Assembly: GCA_036733345.1 (NCBI GenBank)
Contig: DAINAR010000001.1
Coordinates: forward strand, 62,001 to 126,000
Length of the DNA: 64,000 bases
Source: JAFGMQ01 sp036733345
GTDB taxonomy: Bacteria > Desulfobacterota > DSM-4660 > Desulfatiglandales > Desulfatiglandaceae
Reading direction: 5' to 3'
Below are positions 8,548 through 17,289 of this stretch, piece by piece. Numbering within the stretch: the first letter of the stretch is position 1; the number at the start of each line of letters is the position of its first letter. The translations under genes and the position numbers were made by a program. The notes beneath the pieces are model-generated. The model did not search any database and was not told where the DNA came from. It saw only the letters and a program-made list of their open reading frames with translations.

Positions 8548-10161
8548 CTATCCTTTTTGCATGGAGACCGCCTGAGAAAGCAATGATCCATAGCGGCCAA
8601 GTGACCATACCGTACGTTCAAACAGGTTTGTAATATAAAGGACAAGGGATCGATCATCAATAGAAAGCCCTTTTTCCGAAGACAGATATGAACGACGAAT
8701 TTTCTCCATCATCGGTCCTCTATCAGCTGTTAAAGTTAATAATATCTCCAGATCAGCAGCATCAAACGATTCTGTTGCATCAACTGCCGTCAGCACAATT
8801 GCGTCCATACTCTCAATAATATTGGAAATAAGCCTTTGACTTTCACGTGACCCTCCATTATCTGAAAGAAATTTGCACAACTGATAGGCATTATCCTCAA
8901 TACCTATGAAAAGGTTATGCCGGTCCTGGATATTCAACAGGGTTTCGGAATTCCCGATTGTCAGATCCTTGTGAAGGACATCAGCGATAAATGATTGGAT
9001 CTCATTAGAGACATCCCTGAAGGCTTCATGGTACACATCAAGATCCATGTCCTTATTCTCGCTGTTTTCAGGTCGTAGACGATCTAGATAGTAAGGAATA
9101 CGATGAAAAAGCCTTAGCAATTCTTTTTCTAAAAGCAGCGAGGCCGTCTCTGGCGTATCTGCGGCATGTTCGTGGATAAATTTGATTTTTGAAAGTGCCT
9201 CTTCCTCTCTAGGAGGCCAGAAATATGCAAGCATGCGAGAGAAGGGGGTCAACAGAAAAGACAATATAAATGGAACAATAAAATTGAACAACAGGACCAC
9301 CCAGGCTGCCTGTTGTCTTATGTCTCCTGATATGGTCCCGACGAGGGCCTTGACCAGAGGTACATCTCCATATATTTCAATATAGAACATAGCACTAAAT
9401 AATACCACGCCTATCAGGTTAAAGAGGACCTGTGCCATTATGGATTGTTTTGCAGACCCTTTAATGCTGTAAGAGAGGACATAAGAAGTCATGCTTGAAC
9501 CGGCATGAGCACCGTAAATGATCATAATGGTCTGGTTAAATGTCAATATACCGGAAGTGGTCATGGTAATCGCGATAATCATGATGCCGATTGATGTCTG
9601 GGAAACAAAGGCCAGTATTCCCCCAATAAAGAATGCAAGCAAATACGAATCCTTTATTTGAAAAAGGAGTGATTTGAACCACGGGTATTCTGAAAAAGGA
9701 GATGCCCCGTTGCTGACCATATTTAGTCCGAAGAATAGCAGGGAGATCCCGAACAGGGCGCCCAGTGCATATCGAAAACGTTGGGGGTGGTCGAAAGCAA
9801 AACAGATTCCCGTGACCCCCAAGAGAATTAGAACAAAGTCTTTAATATCAAGAACCGCAAACAGGACCAGCGTGGAACATCCGGCATTGGCCCAGATAAT
9901 AATGGGTAGTGACTTGCGTACGGTAATCAGCCCGCTGGAAATTAGGCTGGCGACTATAAAAGAGTTTACGGATGTACTTTGGGTGATGAATCCCGAAATA
10001 AGACCCCACAGCCCGGAGATAATCCCACTGTCAGTAAACCGGGCTATAAAGAGCTTGAACCTTCGGCTGGTCATCTGCTTGAGATTGTTGCTCACTAAGC
10101 GAATTCCAACAAAAAAAAGGCCCAAGCCGGCGACAAGCATGGAAACTGATTCAATGGGCAT
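8548..10161 (-). CDS. Na/Pi cotransporter family protein with C-terminal PhoU-like domain
   Basis: A 537-residue inner-membrane protein of the PNaS family, which couples phosphate movement to Na+. Two inverted Na/Pi repeats are visible: the first with TQSTSVNS (about residue 60) and ANAGCST, the second with SQTSIGIM and GAHAGSSMT. About eight hydrophobic segments fill residues 1-310. The last 200 residues are soluble and helical, like the PhoU domain in YjbB-type proteins. Direction of transport (import or efflux) cannot be told from sequence. No pst or phoB genes are nearby. The SD before the ATG is weak (AAGAG). It is divergent from aapJ across a 353-base AT-rich gap. Confidence 0.87.
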   Translation of the reverse strand: MPIESVSMLVAGLGLFFVGIRLVSNNLKQMTSRRFKLFIARFTDSGIISGLWGLISGFITQSTSVNSFIVASLISSGLITVRKSLPIIIWANAGCSTLVLFAVLDIKDFVLILLGVTGICFAFDHPQRFRYALGALFGISLLFFGLNMVSNGASPFSEYPWFKSLLFQIKDSYLLAFFIGGILAFVSQTSIGIMIIAITMTTSGILTFNQTIMIIYGAHAGSSMTSYVLSYSIKGSAKQSIMAQVLFNLIGVVLFSAMFYIEIYGDVPLVKALVGTISGDIRQQAAWVVLLFNFIVPFILSFLLTPFSRMLAYFWPPREEEALSKIKFIHEHAADTPETASLLLEKELLRLFHRIPYYLDRLRPENSENKDMDLDVYHEAFRDVSNEIQSFIADVLHKDLTIGNSETLLNIQDRHNLFIGIEDNAYQLCKFLSDNGGSRESQRLISNIIESMDAIVLTAVDATESFDAADLEILLTLTADRGPMMEKIRRSYLSSEKGLSIDDRSLVLYITNLFERTVWSLGRYGSLLSQAVSMQKG

Positions 10162-10514
10162 CGTTCGATAAAACTCTTTTCTTTAGAGTGAATTTTAAAT
10201 TATCTATTTAAATAACCTCAAAATTTTTGAATAGTTATTAAAGATTAAAAAATTGAAGTCACATTAACCTTGAATCATATCATCGATTTTTTTTCAATAG
10301 AAAATTGAAAAAAATCTTACTTATATAAAAGCACACTTTTCAGAAACTCCAACCTTTCTGCTTGCAAAAACAAAAAACATCCTGTAAATAAATGTTAACT
10401 ATATTAATATTCAATCTAGATCTAAAAACCTTTAGGCCAAAGTTTTGCATTAAATTTCATATAAGTTTTCAGGAGAGTTAAATTAACCTTTTAGCCAAAA
10501 AAGGAGGAAAATGT
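10162..10514. other. Divergent intergenic region between Na/Pi cotransporter and aapJ
   Basis: A strongly AT-rich 353-base gap with no credible ORF. It must hold the promoters of both flanking genes. The only motif I can support is the sigma-54-like site listed separately at 10434-10450. An AAGGAGG ribosome site stands just before aapJ. Confidence 0.6.
10434..10450 (+). promoter_or_regulatory. Candidate sigma-54 (-24/-12) promoter of the aap operon
   Basis: The sequence AGGCCAAAGTTTTGCAT has GG at 10435-10436 and GC at 10447-10448, separated by the invariant 10 bases. The -12 half is a full TTGCA and the -24 half is AGGCC instead of TGGCA. It lies about 65 bases before the aapJ ATG. Nitrogen-controlled amino-acid transporters often use sigma-54, which makes the match plausible. 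No activator gene is in the window. Confidence 0.45.
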
Positions 10515-11531
10515 ATGAGACTTTTCAAGTTATGCATTGTAGCAATGGCATTGGTCTTTGTTTTAGGTGGAATGGCATCAGCCGGCACTCTGGATGAAGT
10601 CCGGTCAAAAGGATTTGTCCAGGTCGGTGTAAATGGAAATGTATTCGGTTTCAGTATGCCGGACGAAAAGGGTGTCTGGAAAGGCCTTGATGCTGACACG
10701 GGACGTGCGGTTGCAGCCGCTGTATTCGGCGATGCAAACAAAGTGAAATTTGTGGCCCTGACAGCGGTTCAGCGTCTGCCGGCCCTTCAATCAAAAGAAA
10801 TCGACGTTCTGTGTCGTAACACCACACAGACACTTACCCGCGAGACTACCAACGGTCTAAATTTCTGCCATCCCAACTACTATGACGGCCAGGGTTTTTT
10901 GATCTCCAAGAAACTGGGAGTAAAAAGCGCCAAGGAACTGGAAGGCGCTACAGTATGCGTACTTCCCGGAACAACTACCGAGATGAATGCAGCGGATTAT
11001 TTCCGAGCAAACGGCATGACATGGAAACCTGTTGTAATCGAAAATACTGCTGAACTCAACAAGGCCTTTTTTGCAGGTCGCTGTGATGTCTTGACATCCG
11101 ACGCCTCTCAGTTGGCCGCACAGCGTTCCGTTTCTCCCAACCCGGCAGAGTACATTCTCCTGCCGGAAATTATATCCAAAGAACCCCTTGCCCCTGTTGT
11201 CCGACACGGCGATGATCAATGGTATGACATTGTCAACTGGACGGTCATGGCCCTGATTCAGGCCGAAGAATTCGGCATCAATTCGAAAAACATAGATGAA
11301 ATGCTTAAGACCCAAAATCCAGGGATTAAACGCTTTCTGGGTGTTACGCCTGGTATGGGCAAGGCCCTTGGACTTGATGATAATTGGGTTTACAATATTA
11401 TCAAACAGGTCGGTAACTACGGAGAAATATATGATCGCAATGTAGGACCCAACACATCACTCGGCCTCGATCGCGGATTGAACGCCCTATGGACGAATGG
11501 CGGTATTCAGTACGCATCACCATTCAGATAA
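10515..11531 (+). CDS. aapJ: Periplasmic binding protein of general L-amino acid ABC transporter (AapJ)
   Basis: Binds L-amino acids in the periplasm and delivers them to AapQM. The 338-residue product has a clear Sec signal peptide, with cleavage likely after GGMASA (residue 23), followed by an SBP family 3 fold. The long form, the VRSKGFVQVGVNG start and the WTVMALIQAEE and NPGIKRFLG blocks are typical of AapJ rather than of short glutamine-binding proteins. The start is fixed by AAGGAGG 5-10 bases before the ATG. It is the first gene of aapJQMP. A hairpin with a T run directly follows it, which would make binding protein in excess over permease. Exact ligand range is not deducible. Confidence 0.92.
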   Translation: MRLFKLCIVAMALVFVLGGMASAGTLDEVRSKGFVQVGVNGNVFGFSMPDEKGVWKGLDADTGRAVAAAVFGDANKVKFVALTAVQRLPALQSKEIDVLCRNTTQTLTRETTNGLNFCHPNYYDGQGFLISKKLGVKSAKELEGATVCVLPGTTTEMNAADYFRANGMTWKPVVIENTAELNKAFFAGRCDVLTSDASQLAAQRSVSPNPAEYILLPEIISKEPLAPVVRHGDDQWYDIVNWTVMALIQAEEFGINSKNIDEMLKTQNPGIKRFLGVTPGMGKALGLDDNWVYNIIKQVGNYGEIYDRNVGPNTSLGLDRGLNALWTNGGIQYASPFR

Positions 11532-11540
11532 AATTAAAAA

Positions 11541-11571
11541 AAGGTGCCTCTACTGAGGGGCACCTTTTTTT
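11541..11571 (+). terminator. Rho-independent (leaky) terminator between aapJ and aapQ
   Basis: AAGGTGCC at 11541-11548 pairs with GGCACCTT at 11559-11566, followed by a run of T to 11571. Because it sits inside the operon it probably acts as a partial terminator that lowers permease expression relative to AapJ. Confidence 0.8.
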
Positions 11572-11652
11572 GACTAAACAGTCTTACTGGTGCAATTCGG
11601 AGTGTCCTATTAAGCGCACGCCAGGGTGCTCTTTAGAAGGAAACTACAATTT

Positions 11653-12825
11653 ATGGACGATATCCAGACCGAAAAAATCCCTTTCTGGCTTGATCCCAAG
11701 AAAAGGGCCATCATTTTTCAAATCGGTGTCTTCTGCGCCGTGGGCCTCTTAGCTTACTACCTTATATCCAATACCCTTATCAATCTTGAAAAACAATCCG
11801 TTGCTACCGGATGGGGCTTTCTTCAAAAGGAATCATCTTTTGAAATCGGTGAGTCCCCTATTGAGTATTCAGCTGCCAGCACCTATCTACGCGCCCTAAT
11901 AGTAGGAGCTCTGAATACCCTCAAAGTCTCTTTTATTGGCATCGTTATAACGGTGATACTCGGCACGATTATCGGAGTGGCCCGGCTGTCTACAAACTGG
12001 CTTGTATCAAAAATGGCGGGAATTTACATTGAGGTCATGCAGGATATCCCTGTATTACTCCAGCTTTTTTTCTGGTACGCCATTTTTTACGAAGCCCTCC
12101 CCGGCCCACGTCAGGCCCTTGCACCAATTAAAGGCATTTTTCTCTGTAATCGCGGGGTAGCATTCACGGTTCCTGCTTCACACCCGGCCCATAAATATAT
12201 GTTCCTGGCAATTGTTGTGGCATGCTTCTCAGTCTATTTTCTTCGTCGATGGGCAAAAAAAAGACAGGACGAAACAGGGAAAATCTTTCCCACTTTTCGT
12301 GTTGGAATTTCAACCATCATAGGGCTTCCACTGCTGACATGGCTGGCATTTGGTGCACCCATTGCAATGGATACTCCAAAACTTGTTGGGTTCAACTTCA
12401 AGGGTGGCATGATGCTCAGCCCTGAATTCATTGCCCTGCTTCTGGGTCTTGTTCTATACACCGCCGCCTTTGTGGCTGAAGTGGTACGTGCAGGGATTCA
12501 GTCTGTAAGCAAAGGCCAAACCGAGGCTGCCATGGCAATCGGCCTGAGACCGGCCCTTGTGCTGAATCTGGTCATTTTACCCCAGGCCCTGCGTGTTATT
12601 ATTCCGCCGCTGACCAGCCAGATGCTTAACCTGACAAAAAACAGTTCTCTGGCCGTAGCAATAGGTTTTCCGGATTTTGTTTCCGTGGCCAATACTACCA
12701 TTAACCAGACAGGACAATCAATTGAGGGGGTGGCCCTCATAATGGCCGTGTACCTCATTTTCAGTCTGTCTACTTCGGCCTTTATGAACTGGTATAACAA
12801 AAAGGCAGCCCTTGTTGAAAGATGA
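11653..12825 (+). CDS. aapQ: Amino-acid ABC transporter permease AapQ
   Basis: One of two inner-membrane permeases of the Aap system. About 390 residues, longer than His/Glu/Gln permeases, as usual for AapQ. There is an N-terminal membrane span, a periplasmic stretch with KESSFEIGE, then the permease core starting at YLRALIVGALNTLKVS. The cytoplasmic EAA loop that contacts the ATPase is EAAMAIGLRPALVLNLVILP. The start chosen is the ATG at 11653, with AGAAGG 12 bases upstream. A GTG at 11626 would add nine residues with no merit. It follows the intra-operon terminator and precedes aapM. Confidence 0.92.
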   Translation: MDDIQTEKIPFWLDPKKRAIIFQIGVFCAVGLLAYYLISNTLINLEKQSVATGWGFLQKESSFEIGESPIEYSAASTYLRALIVGALNTLKVSFIGIVITVILGTIIGVARLSTNWLVSKMAGIYIEVMQDIPVLLQLFFWYAIFYEALPGPRQALAPIKGIFLCNRGVAFTVPASHPAHKYMFLAIVVACFSVYFLRRWAKKRQDETGKIFPTFRVGISTIIGLPLLTWLAFGAPIAMDTPKLVGFNFKGGMMLSPEFIALLLGLVLYTAAFVAEVVRAGIQSVSKGQTEAAMAIGLRPALVLNLVILPQALRVIIPPLTSQMLNLTKNSSLAVAIGFPDFVSVANTTINQTGQSIEGVALIMAVYLIFSLSTSAFMNWYNKKAALVER

Positions 12826-12864
12826 TTAATTCATAAAATTAAATGCAGTTCTTTATGGTTTGAT

Positions 12865-13965
12865 ATGCAAGATATGGCTCATGAAATATATACGGACGAC
12901 ATGAAACCCCCTGTCACAAGCGTTGGGGTCATCGGATGGGCGAAGGCCAACCTTTTCAACGGCATTTTCAATTCCATTCTCACTATCATTACTATTTTTA
13001 TCCTCTGGAAATTCCTGCCGCCTTTTATTCGATGGGCATTTGTTGACAGTGCCTGGAATACAACCGGGGCTGCATGCAGGGAAGCTAGTGGTGCATGCTG
13101 GTCTGTAATATTTTCAAATTTTCGCTTTATCATATTCGGCTTTTTTCCCTACGAATCCCAATGGAGACCATTTGTAGCCATGTTGATCCTGTTCGGCCTT
13201 CTTTTTTACAGCCGTAACAGGAATCACTGGTCCAAATACCTTGGTTACAGCTGGATTATCGGACTTATAGTCATGGGCCTGCTGATGAAAGGAGGTCTTT
13301 TCGGACTTGCTTCTGTTGACAGCACAAAGTGGGGAGGGCTGCCTCTTACACTTCTCCTATCCGTTTTCGGGCTCACCGCTGCCTATCCCCTGGGGGTTAT
13401 ACTGGCCCTGGGACGTCAATCCAAAATGAACGGCGTCAGATGGATCTGTATTGTCTATATCGAGGCTATCCGGGGCGTACCCCTTATCAGCCTTCTTTTC
13501 ATGTCATCCATCATATTCCCGTTATTTCTGCCTGAAGGAGTCACCTTCAACAAGATTCTTCGGGCTCAGGTTGCAATTATACTCTTTACCGCCGCCTATA
13601 TTGCAGAAGTGGTTCGCGGCGGATTGCAGGGCATGTCCAAGGGTCAATACGAGGCGGCGGAATCCATGGGGCTGAATTACTATCTGACCATGCGCCTGGT
13701 AATCCTGCCCCAGGCACTAAAAATCGTTATACCTCCCACGGTGAGTATACTCATTTCCGCCTTCAAGGACACGTCTCTGGTGGTGATCATCGCCCTCTGG
13801 GATCTGCTCAAAACCACTCAGTCCGTGCTTTCCAACCCCGAATGGATGGGATTCAGCCGTGAGGCATATTTCGTCGTTGCAATCATCTATTTTCTGGGCT
13901 GCTTCTCCATGTCCAATTACAGCAGGAAGCTGGAAAAGGAGTTGTCCGCCGGGGAGCAGCATTAA
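12865..13965 (+). CDS. aapM: Amino-acid ABC transporter permease AapM
   Basis: Second inner-membrane permease, forming a heterodimer with AapQ. It has 366 residues, with an N-terminal span, two spans between residues 90 and 150 (the middle part expected of AapM), and the permease core from LPLTLLLSVFGLTAAYPLG. The EAA loop is EAAESMGLNYYLTMRLVILP. The SD is weak: the first ATG (12865) has little upstream, and the ATG three codons later is an alternative. It follows aapQ by 39 bases and is followed 61 bases later by aapP. Confidence 0.92.
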   Translation: MQDMAHEIYTDDMKPPVTSVGVIGWAKANLFNGIFNSILTIITIFILWKFLPPFIRWAFVDSAWNTTGAACREASGACWSVIFSNFRFIIFGFFPYESQWRPFVAMLILFGLLFYSRNRNHWSKYLGYSWIIGLIVMGLLMKGGLFGLASVDSTKWGGLPLTLLLSVFGLTAAYPLGVILALGRQSKMNGVRWICIVYIEAIRGVPLISLLFMSSIIFPLFLPEGVTFNKILRAQVAIILFTAAYIAEVVRGGLQGMSKGQYEAAESMGLNYYLTMRLVILPQALKIVIPPTVSILISAFKDTSLVVIIALWDLLKTTQSVLSNPEWMGFSREAYFVVAIIYFLGCFSMSNYSRKLEKELSAGEQH

Positions 13966-14026
13966 CACCCGCAATGTAATCAGCACTTTCTGACATGCGG
14001 ATTTTTTTATTAGGAGAGGTTCTTAA

Positions 14027-14800
14027 ATGAACGAAAAAGCCACTGAACATGACATCACGAAGACCTCCGGCAAGGCCATGATTGAAATTATTGGAATGCA
14101 CAAATGGTATGGCGATTTCCATGTGCTCCGGGGCATCGATCTAACCGTGGCTGAGCAGGAGAGGATAGTTGTCTGCGGTCCTTCAGGCTCCGGAAAATCG
14201 ACAATGATCAGGTGTATCAATCGTCTTGAAGAACACCAGAAGGGACGGATCAGCGTTGATGGCGTTGAATTGACAAATAACATAAAAAATATCGAGAAAA
14301 TCCGTGCCGAGGTAGGTATGGTATTTCAGCATTTTAATCTCTTCCCTCATCTTACTATCCTCGACAATCTTACCCTTGGACCCATATGGGTGCTAAAGAT
14401 ACCCAGGAAGGAAGCAGAGGAAGAAGCCATGCACTATCTTGAAAAGGTGCACATTGCGGAACAGGCCCAGAAATACCCGGGGCAGCTCTCTGGTGGACAG
14501 CAGCAGCGTGTAGCTATCGCCAGGAGTCTCTGCATGAAGCCGAAGATTATGCTCTTTGATGAACCCACCTCCGCTCTTGACCCGGAAATGATCAAGGAGG
14601 TACTCGATGTCATGATTGACCTTGCAAGAGAAGGAATGACCATGATAGTGGTAACCCATGAAATGGGTTTTGCCAAGAGTGTAGCCCACCGGGTACTTTT
14701 CATGGACTATGGCCAGATAGTGGAAGGAAATACCCCTGAGGAATTCTTCAACAACCCCCAGCATGAAAGAACAAAACTTTTCCTGAGCCAGATACTCTAA
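14027..14800 (+). CDS. aapP: Amino-acid ABC transporter ATP-binding protein AapP
   Basis: Cytoplasmic ATPase that drives AapQM. It has 257 residues with Walker A GPSGSGKST (about residue 47), Q-loop FQHFNLFPH, signature LSGGQQQRV, Walker B IMLFDEPTSALDP and switch His in VTHEMGF. AGGAGAGG stands before the ATG. It is the last gene of aapJQMP; a DMT exporter gene converges on its end. The four aap genes look richer in G+C and use more C-ending codons than their neighbours by eye, which may reflect high expression or transfer. Confidence 0.95.
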   Translation: MNEKATEHDITKTSGKAMIEIIGMHKWYGDFHVLRGIDLTVAEQERIVVCGPSGSGKSTMIRCINRLEEHQKGRISVDGVELTNNIKNIEKIRAEVGMVFQHFNLFPHLTILDNLTLGPIWVLKIPRKEAEEEAMHYLEKVHIAEQAQKYPGQLSGGQQQRVAIARSLCMKPKIMLFDEPTSALDPEMIKEVLDVMIDLAREGMTMIVVTHEMGFAKSVAHRVLFMDYGQIVEGNTPEEFFNNPQHERTKLFLSQIL

Positions 14801-14829
14801 ATAATTTATTATCTTTTATTTCCGGCTGA

Positions 14830-15714
14830 TCAGGCATTTGAAGGAATCTTTCTGTTTACGATATATACCCCTGAACTGACCAGAATAAGTCCAATGAGGA
14901 GAGAAGCAGTAATCGGTTCTCCCAGTATTAGAAAGGCAAGCACAACAGCGCTGATTGGAACAAAATTAATGAACTGGCTGGCTGCCGCAGGGCCCATTCT
15001 CTTTATTCCTTCATAATACCAGACAAATCCTATTGCCGTACCAAACAACCCGAGATAAATAATACTCACCCATTCACTGCATGTATATTTCCATAAATCC
15101 TTTAAAAGACCTTCATATATCGCAGGGATAAGCAGTCCTATTGTACCTGCCACTGAGGCATATGAAATTGATACAAGCGGTGAAAGATTTGCCGTTATTG
15201 ACTTGCCAATTAAAGAAAAGGCGGACCAGCTTAAAACACAGCCGAAGATAAAAGTCTCCCCCAAACCCAGACTACCGCTGAATATTTCGGAGAGATTTCC
15301 ATCTGTAATAACTACCATTGCACCTGTGATTGAAAGAAGAATCCCCACGATACGGGTAAGGCCAAGTTTTTCTTTAAAAAAATATGCTGATAGCAATGCA
15401 ATTGCAATCGGGTTGAGTGCAATAATCAATGCTGCACGACCCGCATCAATCATTTTCAATCCGGAGAAAAAAAATATATTATATAAACAAACCCCTGTCA
15501 GACCAAGGAATATAACAGGAAGCCAGTGACGACGCTCAAGCCGCGGCATTCTGCCTTCAATTTTATAGTTAATTATCAGCAGTATTACTGATGCGACTAC
15601 AAACCTGAGGAAAGAGGCGGAAAAAGGCCCAACATTATCTGCGACTATTCTTCCAGCGATAAAGGTCCCGCCCCAGAAAAAAGCAGTCAGTAATAATTTC
15701 AGGTAAATTACCAT
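14830..15714 (-). CDS. DMT superfamily transporter, EamA family
   Basis: A 294-residue inner-membrane protein of two EamA repeats of about five spans each: the first begins YLKLLLTAFFWGGTFIAGR, the second near LGLGETFIFGCVLSWSAFSL. Such proteins mostly export amino acids or other small metabolites, but substrate cannot be read. The protein ends NRKIPSNA. It lies next to the aap amino-acid importer in convergent orientation and is followed upstream by tRNA-Val. The start ATG at 15714 has no clear SD. Confidence 0.85.
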   Translation of the reverse strand: MVIYLKLLLTAFFWGGTFIAGRIVADNVGPFSASFLRFVVASVILLIINYKIEGRMPRLERRHWLPVIFLGLTGVCLYNIFFFSGLKMIDAGRAALIIALNPIAIALLSAYFFKEKLGLTRIVGILLSITGAMVVITDGNLSEIFSGSLGLGETFIFGCVLSWSAFSLIGKSITANLSPLVSISYASVAGTIGLLIPAIYEGLLKDLWKYTCSEWVSIIYLGLFGTAIGFVWYYEGIKRMGPAAASQFINFVPISAVVLAFLILGEPITASLLIGLILVSSGVYIVNRKIPSNA

Positions 15715-15764
15715 ATAAATTCATGCCCGCCAGGAGTTAAGAACAAAATGCATTTTAAAATGAT

Positions 15765-15793
15765 AAAAGGGGTCTGTTGAATTACAGACCCCT
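15765..15793 (-). terminator. Rho-independent terminator after tRNA-Val
   Basis: A 10-base-pair stem, AGGGGTCTGT (15768-15777) with ACAGACCCCT (15784-15793), and a 6-base loop. Read on the minus strand it is followed by TTTTATCA, so it ends leftward transcription of the tRNA 11 bases after its CCA. Confidence 0.8.
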
Positions 15794-15803
15794 CGAATTT
15801 ACA

Positions 15804-15878
15804 TGGTGGGCGGTGGGGGATTTGAACCCCCGGCTTCCACCGTGTGAGGATGGCACTCTCCCGCTGAGTTAACCGCCC
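15804..15878 (-). tRNA. tRNA-Val (anticodon CAC)
   Basis: A full cloverleaf on the minus strand. The acceptor stem GGGCGGT pairs with ACCGCCC, the D-stem is ACTC/GAGT, the anticodon stem CCATC/GGTGG encloses loop CTCACAC with anticodon CAC, and the T-arm is GGGGG-TTCAAAT-CCCCC. CCA is encoded (15804-15806). Decodes valine GUG. It is followed by its own terminator and lies just left of rluB. Confidence 0.95.
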
Positions 15879-15897
15879 TGATCAGGTAATGACAATT

Positions 15898-15925
15898 ACT
15901 ATAATACACAGGGTGTTGCAAACAA
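15898..15925 (-). promoter_or_regulatory. Candidate promoter of tRNA-Val
   Basis: On the minus strand, TTGTTT (15920-15925), a 16-base spacer, then TATAGT (15898-15903), about 20 bases before the mature tRNA 5' end. The -35 box is weak; read-through from the rluB operon could also supply the tRNA. Confidence 0.35.
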
Positions 15926-15929
15926 AAAA

Positions 15930-16688
15930 TTAGGCAAGTCCTACTATTTTTTTTAACTCCCTTACCTCTACTGCACTAAGATGACGGTATGCACCCACCT
16001 TTAAATCACCAATCTCGATCCCGCCAATACCTGTTCGTATTAAATGAACCACTCTGAACCCTACAGCCTCAAACATTCGCCTTACCTGCCTGTTCCTGCC
16101 CTGGGTAATTACAATTCGAACCGTACTGTTTCTATCATTCCGTTTGATCAACTCAATTTCAGATGGTCCGCTGGGGCCGTCTTCAAGCTGAACACCTTTC
16201 TTTAAGGAATTTAAAGCTGCGTCAGTAACCCTTCCCTCTATATCGGCCTTATAAGTCCGCTGGACCTGATAGCTTGGATGGGTTAGTCTGTATGCCCATT
16301 CTCCATCATTAGTAAACAGCAGCAAACCCATTGAATCAAAATCAAGGCGGCCAACGGGATAGACTCTTTGCTTTATTCCCTTAAGGAGTTCCGTGACAAG
16401 CGGCCGGCCTTCCGGATCACTCAGCGTACAAACATAGCCAAATGGTTTATTTAAAAGGATATATAATCTCTCAGACAGCCGTGGAATTTCCTTCCCGTCT
16501 ACCTTTATTCGATCCTGATCCAAATTTGCACGAACTCCCAGTTCTCTTACAGTATGATCATTGACTGTTACTCGTCCGGATATAATCAGCTCATCGGCCT
16601 TTCTCCTTGAAGTGATGCCGGAAAGAGAGAGTATCTTATTAAGTCTCTGCGGCCTCAAATGCCTCTCATCTGACTTCACTTTTCCCAT
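15930..16688 (-). CDS. rluB: 23S rRNA pseudouridine synthase, RluB/RsuA family
   Basis: Converts a uridine in rRNA to pseudouridine. The 252-residue protein has an N-terminal S4 RNA-binding domain (RLNKILSLSGITSRRKADELI), then the catalytic domain with GRLDFDSMGLLLFTNDG, where the first Asp is the catalytic one, and QGRNRQVRRMFEAVG. The neighbourhood scpA-scpB-rluB is typical in many bacteria and supports RluB over RsuA or RluE. The start overlaps the end of scpB by 23 bases, so translation is probably coupled. Confidence 0.93.
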   Translation of the reverse strand: MGKVKSDERHLRPQRLNKILSLSGITSRRKADELIISGRVTVNDHTVRELGVRANLDQDRIKVDGKEIPRLSERLYILLNKPFGYVCTLSDPEGRPLVTELLKGIKQRVYPVGRLDFDSMGLLLFTNDGEWAYRLTHPSYQVQRTYKADIEGRVTDAALNSLKKGVQLEDGPSGPSEIELIKRNDRNSTVRIVITQGRNRQVRRMFEAVGFRVVHLIRTGIGGIEIGDLKVGAYRHLSAVEVRELKKIVGLA

Positions 16689-17289
16689 CTACTGACTCAT
16701 CTTCACTGGAATCATTTGCAGTTTCCGAATTAATAGAAGTCAATGCCATCTGTTCCTCATCAGAGCCGAGACTCCTTATCTCTTTTAATTTTGGAAGGGA
16801 ATCCAAATCCTTTAGATCAAATACTTCCAGGAATCTCTTTGTAGTTCCATATATCAGGGGTCTGCCGGGGATATTTTTACGGCCTACTATTCTTATCAGA
16901 TTCTTTTCTAAAAGTGTTCTGAGAATTCCACCCACATCCACTCCCCGCAATCTCTCTATTTCCTGCCTTAGAACTGGCTGCTTGTAGGAAATTATGGCCA
17001 GTGTCTCAAGAGCAGGTCGAGATAATCTGGTTGGAGAGGACTTCAGCATTCCAAGTATGTATGGAGCATACTTTTTTTCTGTCCTGAACTCATATCCATT
17101 TGCAACTTCTTTTAAGACAAAACTCCTTCCCATAGCCATAAAATCAGATTGCAGTTCCTCAATTGCCGCCATAATATCTGAAAGGTTTTCATCCGGCAGG
17201 CAATCCTGGATCTCTCTCGCGTTGAGAGGTCTGTCCGAAGCAAACAAAAGTGCCTCTGTAATCAGTTTAAGCTCTTTAGCCTTCGACAT
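16666..17289 (-). CDS. scpB: Segregation and condensation protein B
   Basis: Dimeric winged-helix kite protein of the SMC-ScpAB condensin. About 207 residues, with the family opening ITEALLFASDRPLNAREI and the TLAIISYKQPVLRQEIERLRG block. The C-terminal tail is acidic and Ser-rich (SSEDESVDGK). An upstream GTG or ATG (17307, 17298) could extend it, but the ATG at 17289 has GGAGG about 11 bases upstream, inside the end of scpA. It overlaps scpA by 14 bases and rluB by 23. No smc gene is in the window. Confidence 0.92.
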   Translation of the reverse strand: MSKAKELKLITEALLFASDRPLNAREIQDCLPDENLSDIMAAIEELQSDFMAMGRSFVLKEVANGYEFRTEKKYAPYILGMLKSSPTRLSRPALETLAIISYKQPVLRQEIERLRGVDVGGILRTLLEKNLIRIVGRKNIPGRPLIYGTTKRFLEVFDLKDLDSLPKLKEIRSLGSDEEQMALTSINSETANDSSEDESVDGKSEVR

